In this document: piece by piece, positions 27,005-36,006 of the stretch
Layout of the letters: each line of letters opens with the position of its first letter
Numbering within the stretch: position 1 is the first letter of the stretch
Program-made: the position numbers and the translations under genes
Assembly (NCBI GenBank): GCA_003222945.1
Contig: QHXM01000080.1
Location: forward strand, 1-52,635
Reading direction: 5' to 3'
DNA length: 52,635 nt
Source of the DNA: Acidobacteriota bacterium
GTDB taxonomy: Bacteria; Acidobacteriota; Blastocatellia; Pyrinomonadales; Pyrinomonadaceae
Notes under the pieces: model-generated
Told to the model about the DNA's origin: nothing
What the model saw: the letters and a program-made list of their open reading frames with translations, nothing else
Database searches by the model: none

Positions 27005-28638
27005 GCGTAATAGCCCGGTCTCGTGCGAGCCGTTAAATCGGGCCGATTGAGTATCTGCACCTTTACCGTGTGCCACGAGCCGTCGCGCTTTTCGTCTGTA
27101 GGCTTAAAGCCCAGACTGTAAACTTTGCCCAGATCGTTTATCACCTGGTCATAGACGCCGTTCAGGTCTTCGACTTTGCTTGCCTTGTAATAAATCCCGC
27201 CGCTTTCGTCCGCGAGCAGAGCCAGAGTGTTGCGCGCGTTCTCATATATTCGCTTTGAGCCTGGGCCGGAAAACTCATCGAACTCTGTATCCAGGTATAT
27301 TGGAATGATGAGCGCGTCCGATTGACGGACTGCTTCCAGCAAGTCCGCAAAGCTTGTAACGGAGCCTGTGTTGAAAGGCAGCAAAGCGTTATCAGCGCCG
27401 TCGGTCATAAACACAACGGCTTTGCGCCGCCCATTTGACTTCGGACCGAGAACCTCGTCAAGCGTGAACTTCAATGCGTCCCAAACGTGCGAGCCGCCGA
27501 CGCCTTTCATCTTCTTCGTGCTCTTCAGAAGCTTTGCGCGGTCAGTCGTCAAGGGAGAGATGACGTTTACGTCAGATGAAAATGTAACAATCGCCAATCT
27601 GTCGGAGGAGCGTGCGGCCTCTATGAAACGCTCGGTTGTTTTGCGAATCAGGTCGCGCTTTTTCGCGGTCGAACCCGACAGATCAATTAAGAGCACCAGA
27701 TCGAAAGGCTCGTCCGTTGTTGCGAAATGCGTAATGGTCTCCTCGTGCCCGTCATCAAAGACGGCGAAGTCTTTTTGTTCGAGCGCGCCAACGAAAGCCT
27801 TAAGCCTGTTGTTATAGGCGCTCACGTTCAGGCTCACAAGGTTTGTGTTAACGCGGACAACGTCGCCTTCTGCTATTGGCTCTTCGTCTGGAAGATTGTC
27901 TGTGATTGTTTTTTGAATAGAGCTTTGTAATTTGTCTGTTGAGACACGGGCTGGAGGCGAAGGCGATTTTATTAGAGGCAGGCCGTAGATTCCTTGCAGA
28001 GCTTTAAGATATTCGGCCAGAGGCGGAAGCCCGTACTGATTTCTTCGAGCGTCAACGTGCGCTTCGTCTTCGATTGGCTGAAGAAGAAGGAAGCCGTTAA
28101 CGACAGACGCCTGTGTGCCGAACATCTGCTTTAGTCCTGCGCGCAGGCGCAAGCGGTCAACGAATCCGGCGAAGGCAGACTTCTCTATCTCACCACGTTT
28201 GACGGCAGCGACAATAACGGGCAGAAGCTCTCTTTGAAGCTCAAACGATTCGCTGTTCTTTAGTAGATAAAAGGCTGCGGCGACTCCGTCCTTTTCAACT
28301 TGGCTCAAGCTCGGCCAGCCGGACTCTTTCAGAATCTGACAGAGCCGCGCGCTATTATTTTCTCTTGCCTCGCGCAGCCGCTTCATCAACTCGTCGTCCT
28401 CGTAGCCCGCCCCGGTGGTCCGCTGAAAGAGTCTCTGGTTATCGGCCTTTAACTGCAAAAGCTCGTCTCTTAATTTCAAGTCGGTCTGCGCGGACGGCTG
28501 CGTGTTAGCCTGCGCGACCATCTTTTTTACTTCGTCACTTGTCAGGCACGTGGCCTGGCCGAAGATGGGTTGCGACCAAATAAAAAGGTAAGCGATTGCG
28601 ATTAGAATTTTGACGATTTTAAGCCGAAGGTCACGCAT
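26998..28638 (-). CDS. Secreted VWFA-domain protein (TIGR03436 type)
   Basis: 546 residues from ATG 28638, chosen because a signal peptide follows at once (LKIVKILIAIAYLFIWSQPI to FGQATC); the frame stays open to 28821, but that extension overlaps the divergent gene. Residues about 30-250 are alpha-helical with no known motif. Residues about 270-340 carry the acidobacterial module VVRVNTNLVSLNVSAYNN, FAVFDDGHEETITHF. The VWA domain follows with a complete MIDAS: LIDLSGSTAKK (DxSxS), a Thr loop, and FMTDGADNALL. It ends LGFKPTDEKRDGSWHTVKVQ, then RPGYYAN, the usual family end. Probably a metal-dependent adhesive or scaffolding protein in the periplasm or outside. It is intact, unlike its relative at 2963-4554. 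Confidence 0.87.
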   Translation of the reverse strand: MRDLRLKIVKILIAIAYLFIWSQPIFGQATCLTSDEVKKMVAQANTQPSAQTDLKLRDELLQLKADNQRLFQRTTGAGYEDDELMKRLREARENNSARLCQILKESGWPSLSQVEKDGVAAAFYLLKNSESFELQRELLPVIVAAVKRGEIEKSAFAGFVDRLRLRAGLKQMFGTQASVVNGFLLLQPIEDEAHVDARRNQYGLPPLAEYLKALQGIYGLPLIKSPSPPARVSTDKLQSSIQKTITDNLPDEEPIAEGDVVRVNTNLVSLNVSAYNNRLKAFVGALEQKDFAVFDDGHEETITHFATTDEPFDLVLLIDLSGSTAKKRDLIRKTTERFIEAARSSDRLAIVTFSSDVNVISPLTTDRAKLLKSTKKMKGVGGSHVWDALKFTLDEVLGPKSNGRRKAVVFMTDGADNALLPFNTGSVTSFADLLEAVRQSDALIIPIYLDTEFDEFSGPGSKRIYENARNTLALLADESGGIYYKASKVEDLNGVYDQVINDLGKVYSLGFKPTDEKRDGSWHTVKVQILNRPDLTARTRPGYYAN

Positions 28639-28751
28639 AAAGCCGAAGAGAAGTTCACCCTTGATACAGTGGGGACAACAGTATAGCACGCTCGGACCTA
28701 TGGTATCATCCCGCTCTACTTCGAGCAGAGTGCGCGGTTGGGAATAATGGG

Positions 28752-29619
28752 ATGAGCGAGAGGCAGGAGGAGAAGACATCAACGAACGGCAACCAGGGGC
28801 CTGGCGCGCCGCTGGTCTCAATCGTCATCCCCGCGCTTAACGAAGAGGGAAACATCACGCGTCTTGAGAAGGAACTGCTCGCGGTCGTAAACACCCTGCC
28901 TTACAGGTTCGAGTTCATAGTCGTTGACAACAGCAGCACAGACCAAACGGGCGAACTGTTCAAGACAATCTGCGCGCGAGACCCACGTTGGAAATATCTT
29001 CGCTTCAGCCGCAACTTCACGGTCGAGATGTCCATCACGGCTGGCTATCATTACTCTTCGGGCGACGCAATCATCGTTCTCTATTCAGACCTGCAAGACC
29101 CGCCTGATGTCATTCCAAAATTTTTAGAAAAATGGCGCGAGGGCTACGATGTGGTTTACGGAGTCCGCACCGTTCGGACGGGCGATGCGCGCTGGCGAAA
29201 CCGCGCCGTCAAGATTGCCTATCGTCTGATAGGCTGGTTCTCGGACGTGCCGATTCCGAACGACATTCAACGCGATAACAAGTTTCTCTTTGCGCCCGCT
29301 GAGGCTCTTTACCTTGATGGGTACGATCATTCTTCTGCTCTCGATGATCGCAGCTAACGTTTATGCCTTGCTCTGGTTCACGGGGTCTCCGCCGCCGGGC
29401 ATCACAACGATCATAGTGCTGCTGCTCGTTGCGATAGGTCTGAATAGCATAGGCATAGGAATCCTGGGCGAGTACGTCGGAAGAACCTACGCGGAGAGCA
29501 AGCACAGGCCGCTCTATGTTGTGCAGGAGGCCGTTAACATAGAGTCGTCTATTCAGCAAGAGGTTGCGGTTGAGAGCAACTACGCCGATGAAGAGTCGGG
29601 TCAGTATAGCAGACAATAA
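28752..29619 (+). pseudogene. Polyprenol-phosphate glycosyltransferase (GT2, DPM1-like), frameshifted with missing block
   Basis: The frame from ATG 28752 has the GT2 core: SIVIPALNEEGNITRLEKEL, VVDNSSTDQTGEL, the DxD-equivalent in VLYSDLQDPPDVIPKF, then VYGVRTVRTGDARWRNRAVK and VPIPND. Near 29265 the frame shifts by one. The second frame reads AITSFSLRPLRLFTLMGTII, two membrane segments (LLLSMIAANVYALLWF; IIVLLLVAIGLNSIGIGILG) and a tail EYVGRTYAESKHRPLYVV, as in ArnC/GtrB-type enzymes. About 70 residues usually found between PND and the first transmembrane helix, including the DFR motif, are missing. As intact enzymes, these charge a lipid carrier with a sugar for periplasmic transfer. Most likely an assembly deletion; otherwise a dead gene. 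Confidence 0.8.
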
Positions 29620-29620
29620 G

Positions 29621-29652
29621 AAGAGGCCAGCTTTATTTCAAGCTGGCCTCTT
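29621..29652. terminator. Bidirectional terminator hairpin
   Basis: A perfect 13-bp stem AAGAGGCCAGCTT (29621-29633) pairs with 29640-29652 around a 6-base loop, with T residues after and A residues before. It lies 2 bases past the GT2 stop and 25 bases from the end of the convergent DUF4214 gene, so it can serve both. Confidence 0.9.
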
Positions 29653-29676
29653 TCATTAAAGAATCTCTGTAAGAGT

Positions 29677-30513
29677 TTAGAACCGGTTGCGGTACTCCGT
29701 GGAATTAACGAAGCCGTTAATCATCGTGCGGTAATCACCCGTCTTGTCCATAGTCTTAATCCACTCTAAGTATAGAATGTCAGGATCGCGGCGTAGATAA
29801 CCGAAATACTGCATCACTACGAAAGCAGTGTTGTAGAACTTGTTATAAACGGCTGTGCTCTCTACAACGGCTCGAAGGAATTGTGCTCGTGTCATTGTCC
29901 CGTTCGGGAAGCCGATGCCAGGATCAACTCCAGCCGTCTGCACTACCGCGTCATGAAAAGCTGAATCACTCAAAGAGCCGTACTTCTGCTGAAACTCAGG
30001 TCTTGACATGAAGTCGCTGATAAAGGCTACTTTTGCAGCCTCCAACTGAGTGTCATCAAGGAAACCGCTGACACGACGTAGATCAGGCATGAACTCTTTA
30101 TAGAAAGCGTTGCGTCCCAAAGATGCTATGTAGAAGCGGAAGATGAAGTATCCTCTGCCTTGAAACTCCGGTGAGCGGAAAAAGTCTGATGAGACTTCTA
30201 TACGGTCGCAGGGCTGCGGATACTTTGAGCCGCAGTTAGTCAGTACATCCATCCATCCCTGAAAGCCTGCCGGTTCGGGCATACGGCTGAGAAAGTCGTT
30301 GTAGTGTTGCTGTATGAAGAAGTCGTTGTCGTCAATCGTGATGCGCTGGTTCGTTCCGGGACGCAGACGCAGGGGTTTGACCTTGATATCACCGTAGTAA
30401 AGATCGGACGGGAGATTCGGGTCGTCTGTGACAATCCTGAGCGTCGGCGCGCTCTGCCCGAACGCAGTTATAGCCGTGAGGGCGACTATTAAAATGGTAA
30501 TGGCGAATTTCAT
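29677..30513 (-). CDS. Secreted DUF4214-domain protein
   Basis: 278 residues from ATG 30513, with AGGAG (30521-30525 on this strand) 7 bases upstream and a signal peptide (MKFAITILIVALTAITAFGQ). A short N-terminal segment (LPSDLYYGDIKVKPLRLRPG) leads to a DUF4214 domain of about 210 residues: FIQQHYNDFLSRMPEPAGFQ, GWMDVLTNC, CDRIEVSSDFFRSPEFQGRG, YFIFRFYIASLGR, MTRAQFLRAVVESTAVYNKF, YFGYLRRDPDILYLEW. The same domain ends the large protease at 13764, and the two are close at protein level. DUF4214 is often attached to exported or surface proteins, but its function is not established. The gene stands alone with its own promoter and terminator. Confidence 0.85.
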   Translation of the reverse strand: MKFAITILIVALTAITAFGQSAPTLRIVTDDPNLPSDLYYGDIKVKPLRLRPGTNQRITIDDNDFFIQQHYNDFLSRMPEPAGFQGWMDVLTNCGSKYPQPCDRIEVSSDFFRSPEFQGRGYFIFRFYIASLGRNAFYKEFMPDLRRVSGFLDDTQLEAAKVAFISDFMSRPEFQQKYGSLSDSAFHDAVVQTAGVDPGIGFPNGTMTRAQFLRAVVESTAVYNKFYNTAFVVMQYFGYLRRDPDILYLEWIKTMDKTGDYRTMINGFVNSTEYRNRF

Positions 30514-30534
30514 CTTAATGCTCCTAATCTTAAA

Positions 30535-30563
30535 TAAATAAGAGGGAAGAATATCACGCTCAA
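30535..30563 (-). promoter_or_regulatory. Probable sigma-70 promoter of the DUF4214 gene
   Basis: Read on the minus strand, TTGAGC (30563-30558), a 17-base spacer and TATTTA (30540-30535) precede the ribosome binding site and ATG of the DUF4214 gene. Spacing is ideal; both boxes are imperfect. Confidence 0.5.
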
Positions 30564-30684
30564 AGAATGAGGAAGGACTTTCCATCATCGCCAAAGAAGA
30601 TGCTCAAAAAGCACTCTTCGGACGCCTTTTAGTTTAAGGCGGTCTGCTTCCCGGTGTCAACTTAATAGTTGTGATTGCGTAAGT

Positions 30685-30760
30685 ATAGGAGGCATGAGCA
30701 GAGTGGTCAGTAAGAACAAAAAGCGTTCTTCTTTCCCTGCCCACTGCTCCTGCTTCCTAT
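30685..30760. repeat. Intergenic imperfect inverted repeat, ATAGGAGGCA family
   Basis: ATAGGAGGCATGAGCAG (30685-30701) pairs with CTGCTCCTGCTTCCTAT (30744-30760) with two mismatches. An inner hairpin AAGAAC / GTTCTT sits at the tip. It ends 5 bases from the stop of the last gene of the minus-strand polysaccharide cluster and may terminate it. Confidence 0.85.
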
Positions 30761-30764
30761 CCTT

Positions 30765-31934
30765 TCATCCTGCCCAATATGCCTGCGCATAAAGCGCCGC
30801 GTACATAAACATCATCGCGGCAAAGAGACTTACAACCGTTAAGCCCAGCCACACGCGCTTCTTGAATGCTTCGCCCATAATGATAAAGACAGGGAACGTT
30901 AACATCATATACCTTGTGAATGAGACGAAGCCCGCGTTGCCGCTTGATAGAATGTAAGGCATCAGCAAAGCCCCAAGCACATAAAGGCTGTACGCGGGAG
31001 GCAGAAGCTTTCTGAAGACCAGAAAAAGTACTGCGAAGAGAAGAAAGAACCAGGGGGCAATTGTCTCAGGCAGAAGCCCCACGCGCCACACGTCCGCCAG
31101 GTGTTGAAAAGGCTGCAACGTCAGGACCTCGAAAAGCTCGCGCAGCCCGCCCGAACCGTGCCACGCGCGCTTGGTCGTCCAGATAGCCTGTGGCCGGTTG
31201 AATGCCGCCCACAGATAGACGACGTACAGCCAGAAGCCGGATGTCGCCAGAAGCAAGCAGACAACACCGACTCTAACAAGACGCCTCAAATCTTTAGAGT
31301 ATGCGCGCCAGAGTTCCCACAAAAGGGGCGGCAGCAGAATCATGCTCATCAAGCGGGTCGCCAGCGCCAAGCCCACAAAGAGCGAGGCCAGAATGAATCG
31401 CCTGCGCCTGAGCATCAAAAAGAAACTGACTATCAGAAGAAGCCCGAGAGACTCCGTGTAGCCCGCGCTGAAGAAGAGAGACGTTGGAAAGAAGCAGAGA
31501 GCGGCCAGAGCGTAGTAGGCGACCTCGTCTCCGTAATCCTCTCTGATTAACTTTAGGAGCAGCGGGACGGCTATAAATATCAGTAGATTCGAGACGATCA
31601 CAAGAGCAGCGCCCGGCGCGACACCGAAGAGAACGAGCGGTTTGCAGAGCAGAGGATAGAGAGGATTGAAATTTACAGATTGCTGAACGAGGTCGTTGCC
31701 GTTATAGCTGTAGCCGTCACGAAGAATCTGTAGATACCATCCTCCGTCCCAGCGCAGCAGGTATTGATACCAGAGAAGATTGGCCTCGCCTGCGGCCATA
31801 GGGCTTGGCGGGATAAACCTGACGGAAAATATCAATGCTAGAAATAGAACTAAACGTGAGCCGACGAGGATTGCAAGAGCATATAGATATGCCCTGACGT
31901 TTGAGACCGGATTATGTGAGCTTGCGGGTTGCAT
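30765..31934 (-). CDS. PIG-V-like membrane mannosyltransferase
   Basis: 389 residues with about nine hydrophobic segments. Family landmarks are LLRWDGGWYLQILRDGY near the N-terminus (an aspartate in the first external loop, as in GT-C enzymes), NFNPLYPLLCKPLV, FFPTSLFFSAGYTESLGLLL and GLALATRLMSM. This fits the PIG-V/Mannosyl_trans2 family, which uses a lipid-linked sugar donor on the outer face of the membrane. Here it probably decorates the O-polysaccharide or a lipid-linked intermediate. It is the last gene of the minus-strand cluster, 80 bases after the GT87 gene. The bacterial substrate is not predictable. Confidence 0.82.
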   Translation of the reverse strand: MQPASSHNPVSNVRAYLYALAILVGSRLVLFLALIFSVRFIPPSPMAAGEANLLWYQYLLRWDGGWYLQILRDGYSYNGNDLVQQSVNFNPLYPLLCKPLVLFGVAPGAALVIVSNLLIFIAVPLLLKLIREDYGDEVAYYALAALCFFPTSLFFSAGYTESLGLLLIVSFFLMLRRRRFILASLFVGLALATRLMSMILLPPLLWELWRAYSKDLRRLVRVGVVCLLLATSGFWLYVVYLWAAFNRPQAIWTTKRAWHGSGGLRELFEVLTLQPFQHLADVWRVGLLPETIAPWFFLLFAVLFLVFRKLLPPAYSLYVLGALLMPYILSSGNAGFVSFTRYMMLTFPVFIIMGEAFKKRVWLGLTVVSLFAAMMFMYAALYAQAYWAG

Positions 31935-32014
31935 CTAAAAATAGTTCATCTAATTTTTGACAGTGCTTTCTCTGCACGCACTGAGCGCACAGAGAGGCCT
32001 GATACTTTTATCGT

Positions 32015-33205
32015 TTAGCCTGACAGGGCGTCTCGACGCATCTCTTTCAAGCTTCTTCGGTAGAAGAGCAACCCGAGCGGAAGCAGTGAAGCCCAGCAGA
32101 CCACCTCGAAAAAGATAGTCTTGCCCGGACCACCAAGCTCTCCTACGAAAGAGTAGGACCACAACAGGAAAAGTCCGCCCGTCGTCGAAAAGAGCAGCGA
32201 CGCACGCCAGCCAAGACCCGCAAGCCACGGCACAAGCCAACACAAGTATTGCGAGCCGAACCCCGGTGTCAATATCATGAAAAGACAGGCCGCAACTCCG
32301 CATTGAAGATAAAGCGGCGGCGGAGGCTTTCGCCTGCTCATCAAGTAAGAGACGATAAGGATGGCAGCTAAGGTCAGATACTTTCCGGCAGTTGCGATCA
32401 CTGAGTAAATGCCCAGCGGGTGATAGCCGCTGCCAACGGATGAAGCGGGCGGGTTTAAGAGGAACATAAGAAGCCGCGTCCATCCCCATTGCCCGTAGAG
32501 GCTGCCATATCCGAAGACTTCCCTGCCTATTCCAACAGGGTCTTCGAGGATGTAGGGCATAGTGCCGACGATAAAAGTCGCTCCGGCAGCTATGAAGAAT
32601 TCCGCGCGCTTTCTCAAACTCGGCAGATAAAAGAAGAAGACGGGCGCGAAGAGCAATGGCGCAACCTTTACACTCACGGCCACACCGAATGCAAGACCAG
32701 CAAGCCACGCGGCTCTCTGTCTGCCCAGCAGATAAACAGCGAGCACTACGAAAAAGATCATTTCAGGATCGAAGTTTCCGTGAAACCCGGAGATCAAAAT
32801 AGAGACAGGAGAGAGAGCCATTAAGACCAGAGCCGAAGTCTCAGCCTTCATGCGGCGAGAGCTTTCCAGGATTCTACAGACGAGAAAGAGACTGCCCGCG
32901 TCGGCTAACAGACAGGGAAAGCGCAGCCAGAAACGGAAAGGCACTCCGGTTATATTTGCCAGGTAATCAAACAAACTGAGGAGGCGAATATTGAAAGGAG
33001 TAATGTTGAAAGGATTTCCGAACTTGCCGACCACATGATAAGCGCCGACGCCGAATTCTCTGAAGTTGTTCAGATGGTCCTGATAGCCCGGAACATCTAT
33101 CGTCCCATCCGTTTCGAGAGCCAGCCAGAATTTGATGGCGAAAGCCAGGCTTGCTGCGAGAATAATCCATCCCCAATTTTTTAGAGTTAACTGGTGCGTT
33201 GCCAT
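32015..33205 (-). CDS. GT87/DUF2029-like membrane glycosyltransferase
   Basis: 396 residues, about ten transmembrane segments. The first periplasmic loop has DVPGYQDHLNNFREFGVGAY, then FNIRLLSLFDYLANITGVP. Further on are LSPVSILISGFHGNFDPEMI (a typical GT-C motif region with an acidic residue), GVAVSVKVAPLLFAPVFFFY and PGFGSQYLCWLVPWLA. This layout is that of polyprenol-phosphate-sugar-dependent transferases related to mycobacterial PimE and DUF2029 proteins. The ATG directly abuts the TAG of the upstream YfhO gene, so the two are coupled. Donor and acceptor are unknown. Confidence 0.8.
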   Translation of the reverse strand: MATHQLTLKNWGWIILAASLAFAIKFWLALETDGTIDVPGYQDHLNNFREFGVGAYHVVGKFGNPFNITPFNIRLLSLFDYLANITGVPFRFWLRFPCLLADAGSLFLVCRILESSRRMKAETSALVLMALSPVSILISGFHGNFDPEMIFFVVLAVYLLGRQRAAWLAGLAFGVAVSVKVAPLLFAPVFFFYLPSLRKRAEFFIAAGATFIVGTMPYILEDPVGIGREVFGYGSLYGQWGWTRLLMFLLNPPASSVGSGYHPLGIYSVIATAGKYLTLAAILIVSYLMSRRKPPPPLYLQCGVAACLFMILTPGFGSQYLCWLVPWLAGLGWRASLLFSTTGGLFLLWSYSFVGELGGPGKTIFFEVVCWASLLPLGLLFYRRSLKEMRRDALSG

Positions 33206-35942
33206 CTATTCTCCGGTTACGACTGTCTGCCGTTCGCGTAAAGAAGATAGCGCCAGAAGACCGACGAGCAAAAGGAGCGAAAAGATGCTGATTGCGACTC
33301 CGTAATAGAAGGTCTTCGGCACGAATTCAAATCTGATTGTGTGCGTGCCCGCAGGGACTTTCATTGCGCGAAGAGCATAATCGGCGCGGAATATCTGTAC
33401 GGGCGCTTTGTCAAGAGTCGCCTGCCAGCCCGTATAATAAACGTCGCTCGTTACGAGAATTGAAGGCGAAGTGGACGCCGTCTGAACCTCCATATAGGTA
33501 TTGGAAAACTGTGTGATTCGAGTTGAGGTCGGCTGATCGTTTGCCTGTGACGCGAAAGAGAGAGGCTCTTCCACAAGCGCAACTCTTGATGGATCAAACG
33601 CCCGTCCGTCTGGTAGTTTGGACGTTTTAATCGCGCTCAGAATATCCTCCGGCTTCAGGTTCAAAGCTTCCGGCACAAGCCACGCGCGCGGCATAGCACG
33701 CGGGTTCTCGTAAATGCGCGCTTCGCCAGCCTCTTTAATGAAACGCCACTGGCTGCCTTCGATTGAGAGCGGGCTGATTGCTTCCGAGCTATTTGTGAGT
33801 TCGTCAATCAACGTGATCTTCTCGACTGTCATTGCGCCCGTGCGCCCTACCCATTGAATCTCGACGCTTGTGATTGGCTTGGCGTCGTTCAACCTGAGCT
33901 TCGCCGAGTAGAAATGTCCCTGACAGGATTCCTCATACATCTTTGCCGGAAAGCTGCTGAAAACTTCTGCGCGGCTGTGCCCCATCTTCGGCTTGATGTT
34001 TGGACAATCATAGGACCACTCGGACGAGTCTCGTCCAGCGAGTATGCTAACGGTCTGAACATTTCCGTCCGTATCAGTGAGGGAGGCGCGAGCGACCTCC
34101 TCGCCATCTTTCAGAGAAAGCGAGCAGGCAAGGCGGCTTACCAGACCTACGCTCGTAGCCCTGAAAGGCGTTGCCAGATTAAACCGCACTGAATCGCGGC
34201 GTGGATGATCGCAGCCCGAACCAAGCCATGTGTCCATGTTCTCTTCATTCCATGTGATTCCCCGCGCGTCTTTCGTCGTTCCGCTTCCAGGAAGAAAGAC
34301 GTAGCGCACGGATGTCAGGTTCAGGCTCTGATCGTCTGCATTCTTCCACGTGGAAGCGATGCTTCCGTCCGGGAGCATGGACAGAAGGTACATGATTCTT
34401 GCCGGGAGCAACGGACCATATCCGGTCGCGTTCGTGATTCCCCAAACTCTGGATAAGTTTGGAGGCAACTCGTCAACAGTGCCTAGTGTGCCGCGAACAG
34501 AGAGCATACGCTCGTGGCTTTCGTTCAGCAGGTCTCTATATTCAGCAGCCGCGACGGGCGCATTCAGAATCTCTTTGCGCGGCGATGATTCATGCCAGTT
34601 GAAGAACCATCCGAAACTTGCAAGGTCTATCACGAGCAGGGATAAAACGAGCGCGCCTCTCAAAAGAGAGTTCGGTTGCTTGTGCCAGTAAAGAAGAGTT
34701 GCTGCGGCTATCAGGAAGATTACGATGGGAGTTCCGACGGCGCTGTTAGCCCAGGGCAACATATTCAGTGGAGCAACGCCTTTCGCAAGCGCGTATCCGC
34801 TTAACTTGTTCGAGAGCAGAACGAGAAGACTGATTGTTATAACAAGAGCAGACGCAAAGATGGTTATGAGCACAAGCCGCTTTGTCACTTCTTTGCGCAA
34901 GACAGCTTGCACTCCAAGACCGGCGAGCACGCTCACGGCCATCGCCATCTCTATGAAGTGGCGCGCGGGCACTCTGAACCGGCTCAGGACCGGAAGATGA
35001 TAGATCAGAGATGCTAGCGGTGTACGCTCTCCCAGAGCAAGAATGAGAGCAAGGACTCCTACGCACAGCCAGAAGATAGAGACCGTTTTCCGCCTCCATG
35101 CAAAAAATCCAATGGCGGCCAATATGGGCGGAAGCAGTCCGACGTAGCCCGTCATCTCTATTAAGAAGCTCCGCAGTCGGAAGAATCTGTATGGCAGAAA
35201 GACCAAGCCCTAATATCAGTAGAAGCGCTGTGAGCAGATAGAATCTATTGCGCCCGATTGGAGCACTCCAGCCCATTACAAGTGCGTAAGCCGAGCTTAC
35301 CGCCAAGCTATAAACAACTATCTGCAAATGGCCCGCGAACACGCAGGAGGCTACGGCCACGCACGCAATCGCAAACCAGAAGCGACTGACTTTGCGTCTG
35401 AGCATCTCAAGTGACCAGATAATCAGAGGCAGCCAGACCGCAGAATGAATCATGGCCGTGTGCCCCATGTGCGCGAACATGAACCCGCACATGCTGTAGC
35501 TTATGCCGCCCGTAAGAGCCGCCGCGCGCGATTCAGTCAGCGTATAGACGTAGCCGTAAGCGAAGCAGGCGGCCATCACGTAGGCCGAGATGACAAAGAT
35601 ATTCCAAGTGCCCGGAATCAACGAGAGCAGAAGCGCTGGCGGATACCAGGACATAGCCTGCGGGTCTGCGATCATAGGAAAGCCGCATGAGAGTAGCGGG
35701 TCCCAGGAGAGTTTTTCAGACAGATAGAAGGGCAGGTGAGAGACCACTGCATCGCCGAGACCTACGCCCGCCGCAGGCGCTAAAAGAGAGTTATGAAAAA
35801 TGACGGGCGAGAAGAAGATCGTAAAAAAGAGCGAGAAGAATAGAAGGACGAAGAGGCAATGACGAAGCGTTCCGTCAGGCTTCATTGAGTCCGACAGAAT
35901 ATTTCTGATGCCTCTCTGTTTTAGCGTCGAGCCTTCGCCCAT
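33206..35942 (-). pseudogene. YfhO-family membrane protein, frameshifted with missing block
   Basis: The N-terminal frame (ATG 35942) has transmembrane segments starting CLFVLLFFSLFFTIFFSPVI, then GVGLGDAVVSHLPFYLSEKL, GFPMIADPQAMSWYPPALLL, MCGFMFAHMGHTAMIHSAVW and GLGLSAIQILPTAEL. Near 35175 the frame changes. The C-terminal frame starts at LIEMTGYVGLLPPILAAIGF and runs 650 residues to 33206, through a large periplasmic beta-rich domain (SITSVEIQW-like strands, YYTGWQATLDKAPVQIFRAD) and a last membrane helix. YfhO relatives usually have several tens of residues more at the junction. In Gram-positives, YfhO proteins act in teichoic acid glycosylation with lipid-linked sugars; a similar role in polysaccharide decoration fits this cluster. 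The gap is probably an assembly loss. Confidence 0.78.
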
Positions 35943-36006
35943 AGAGTTGAAATTATAGAGTTGAAATTTTCGATTTACGCGGCTGCAATATATTTTGAAC
36001 AGCTTC

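Noticed and set aside
28639-28821. Longer N-terminus of the VWA gene
   Set aside because: It would place 61 residues before an evident signal peptide and overlap the divergent GT2 gene.
31950-32708. 252-residue minus-strand open frame
   Set aside because: It is antisense-frame shadow of the GT87-like gene on the same strand in another register, with Cys/Arg-rich non-protein-like sequence.
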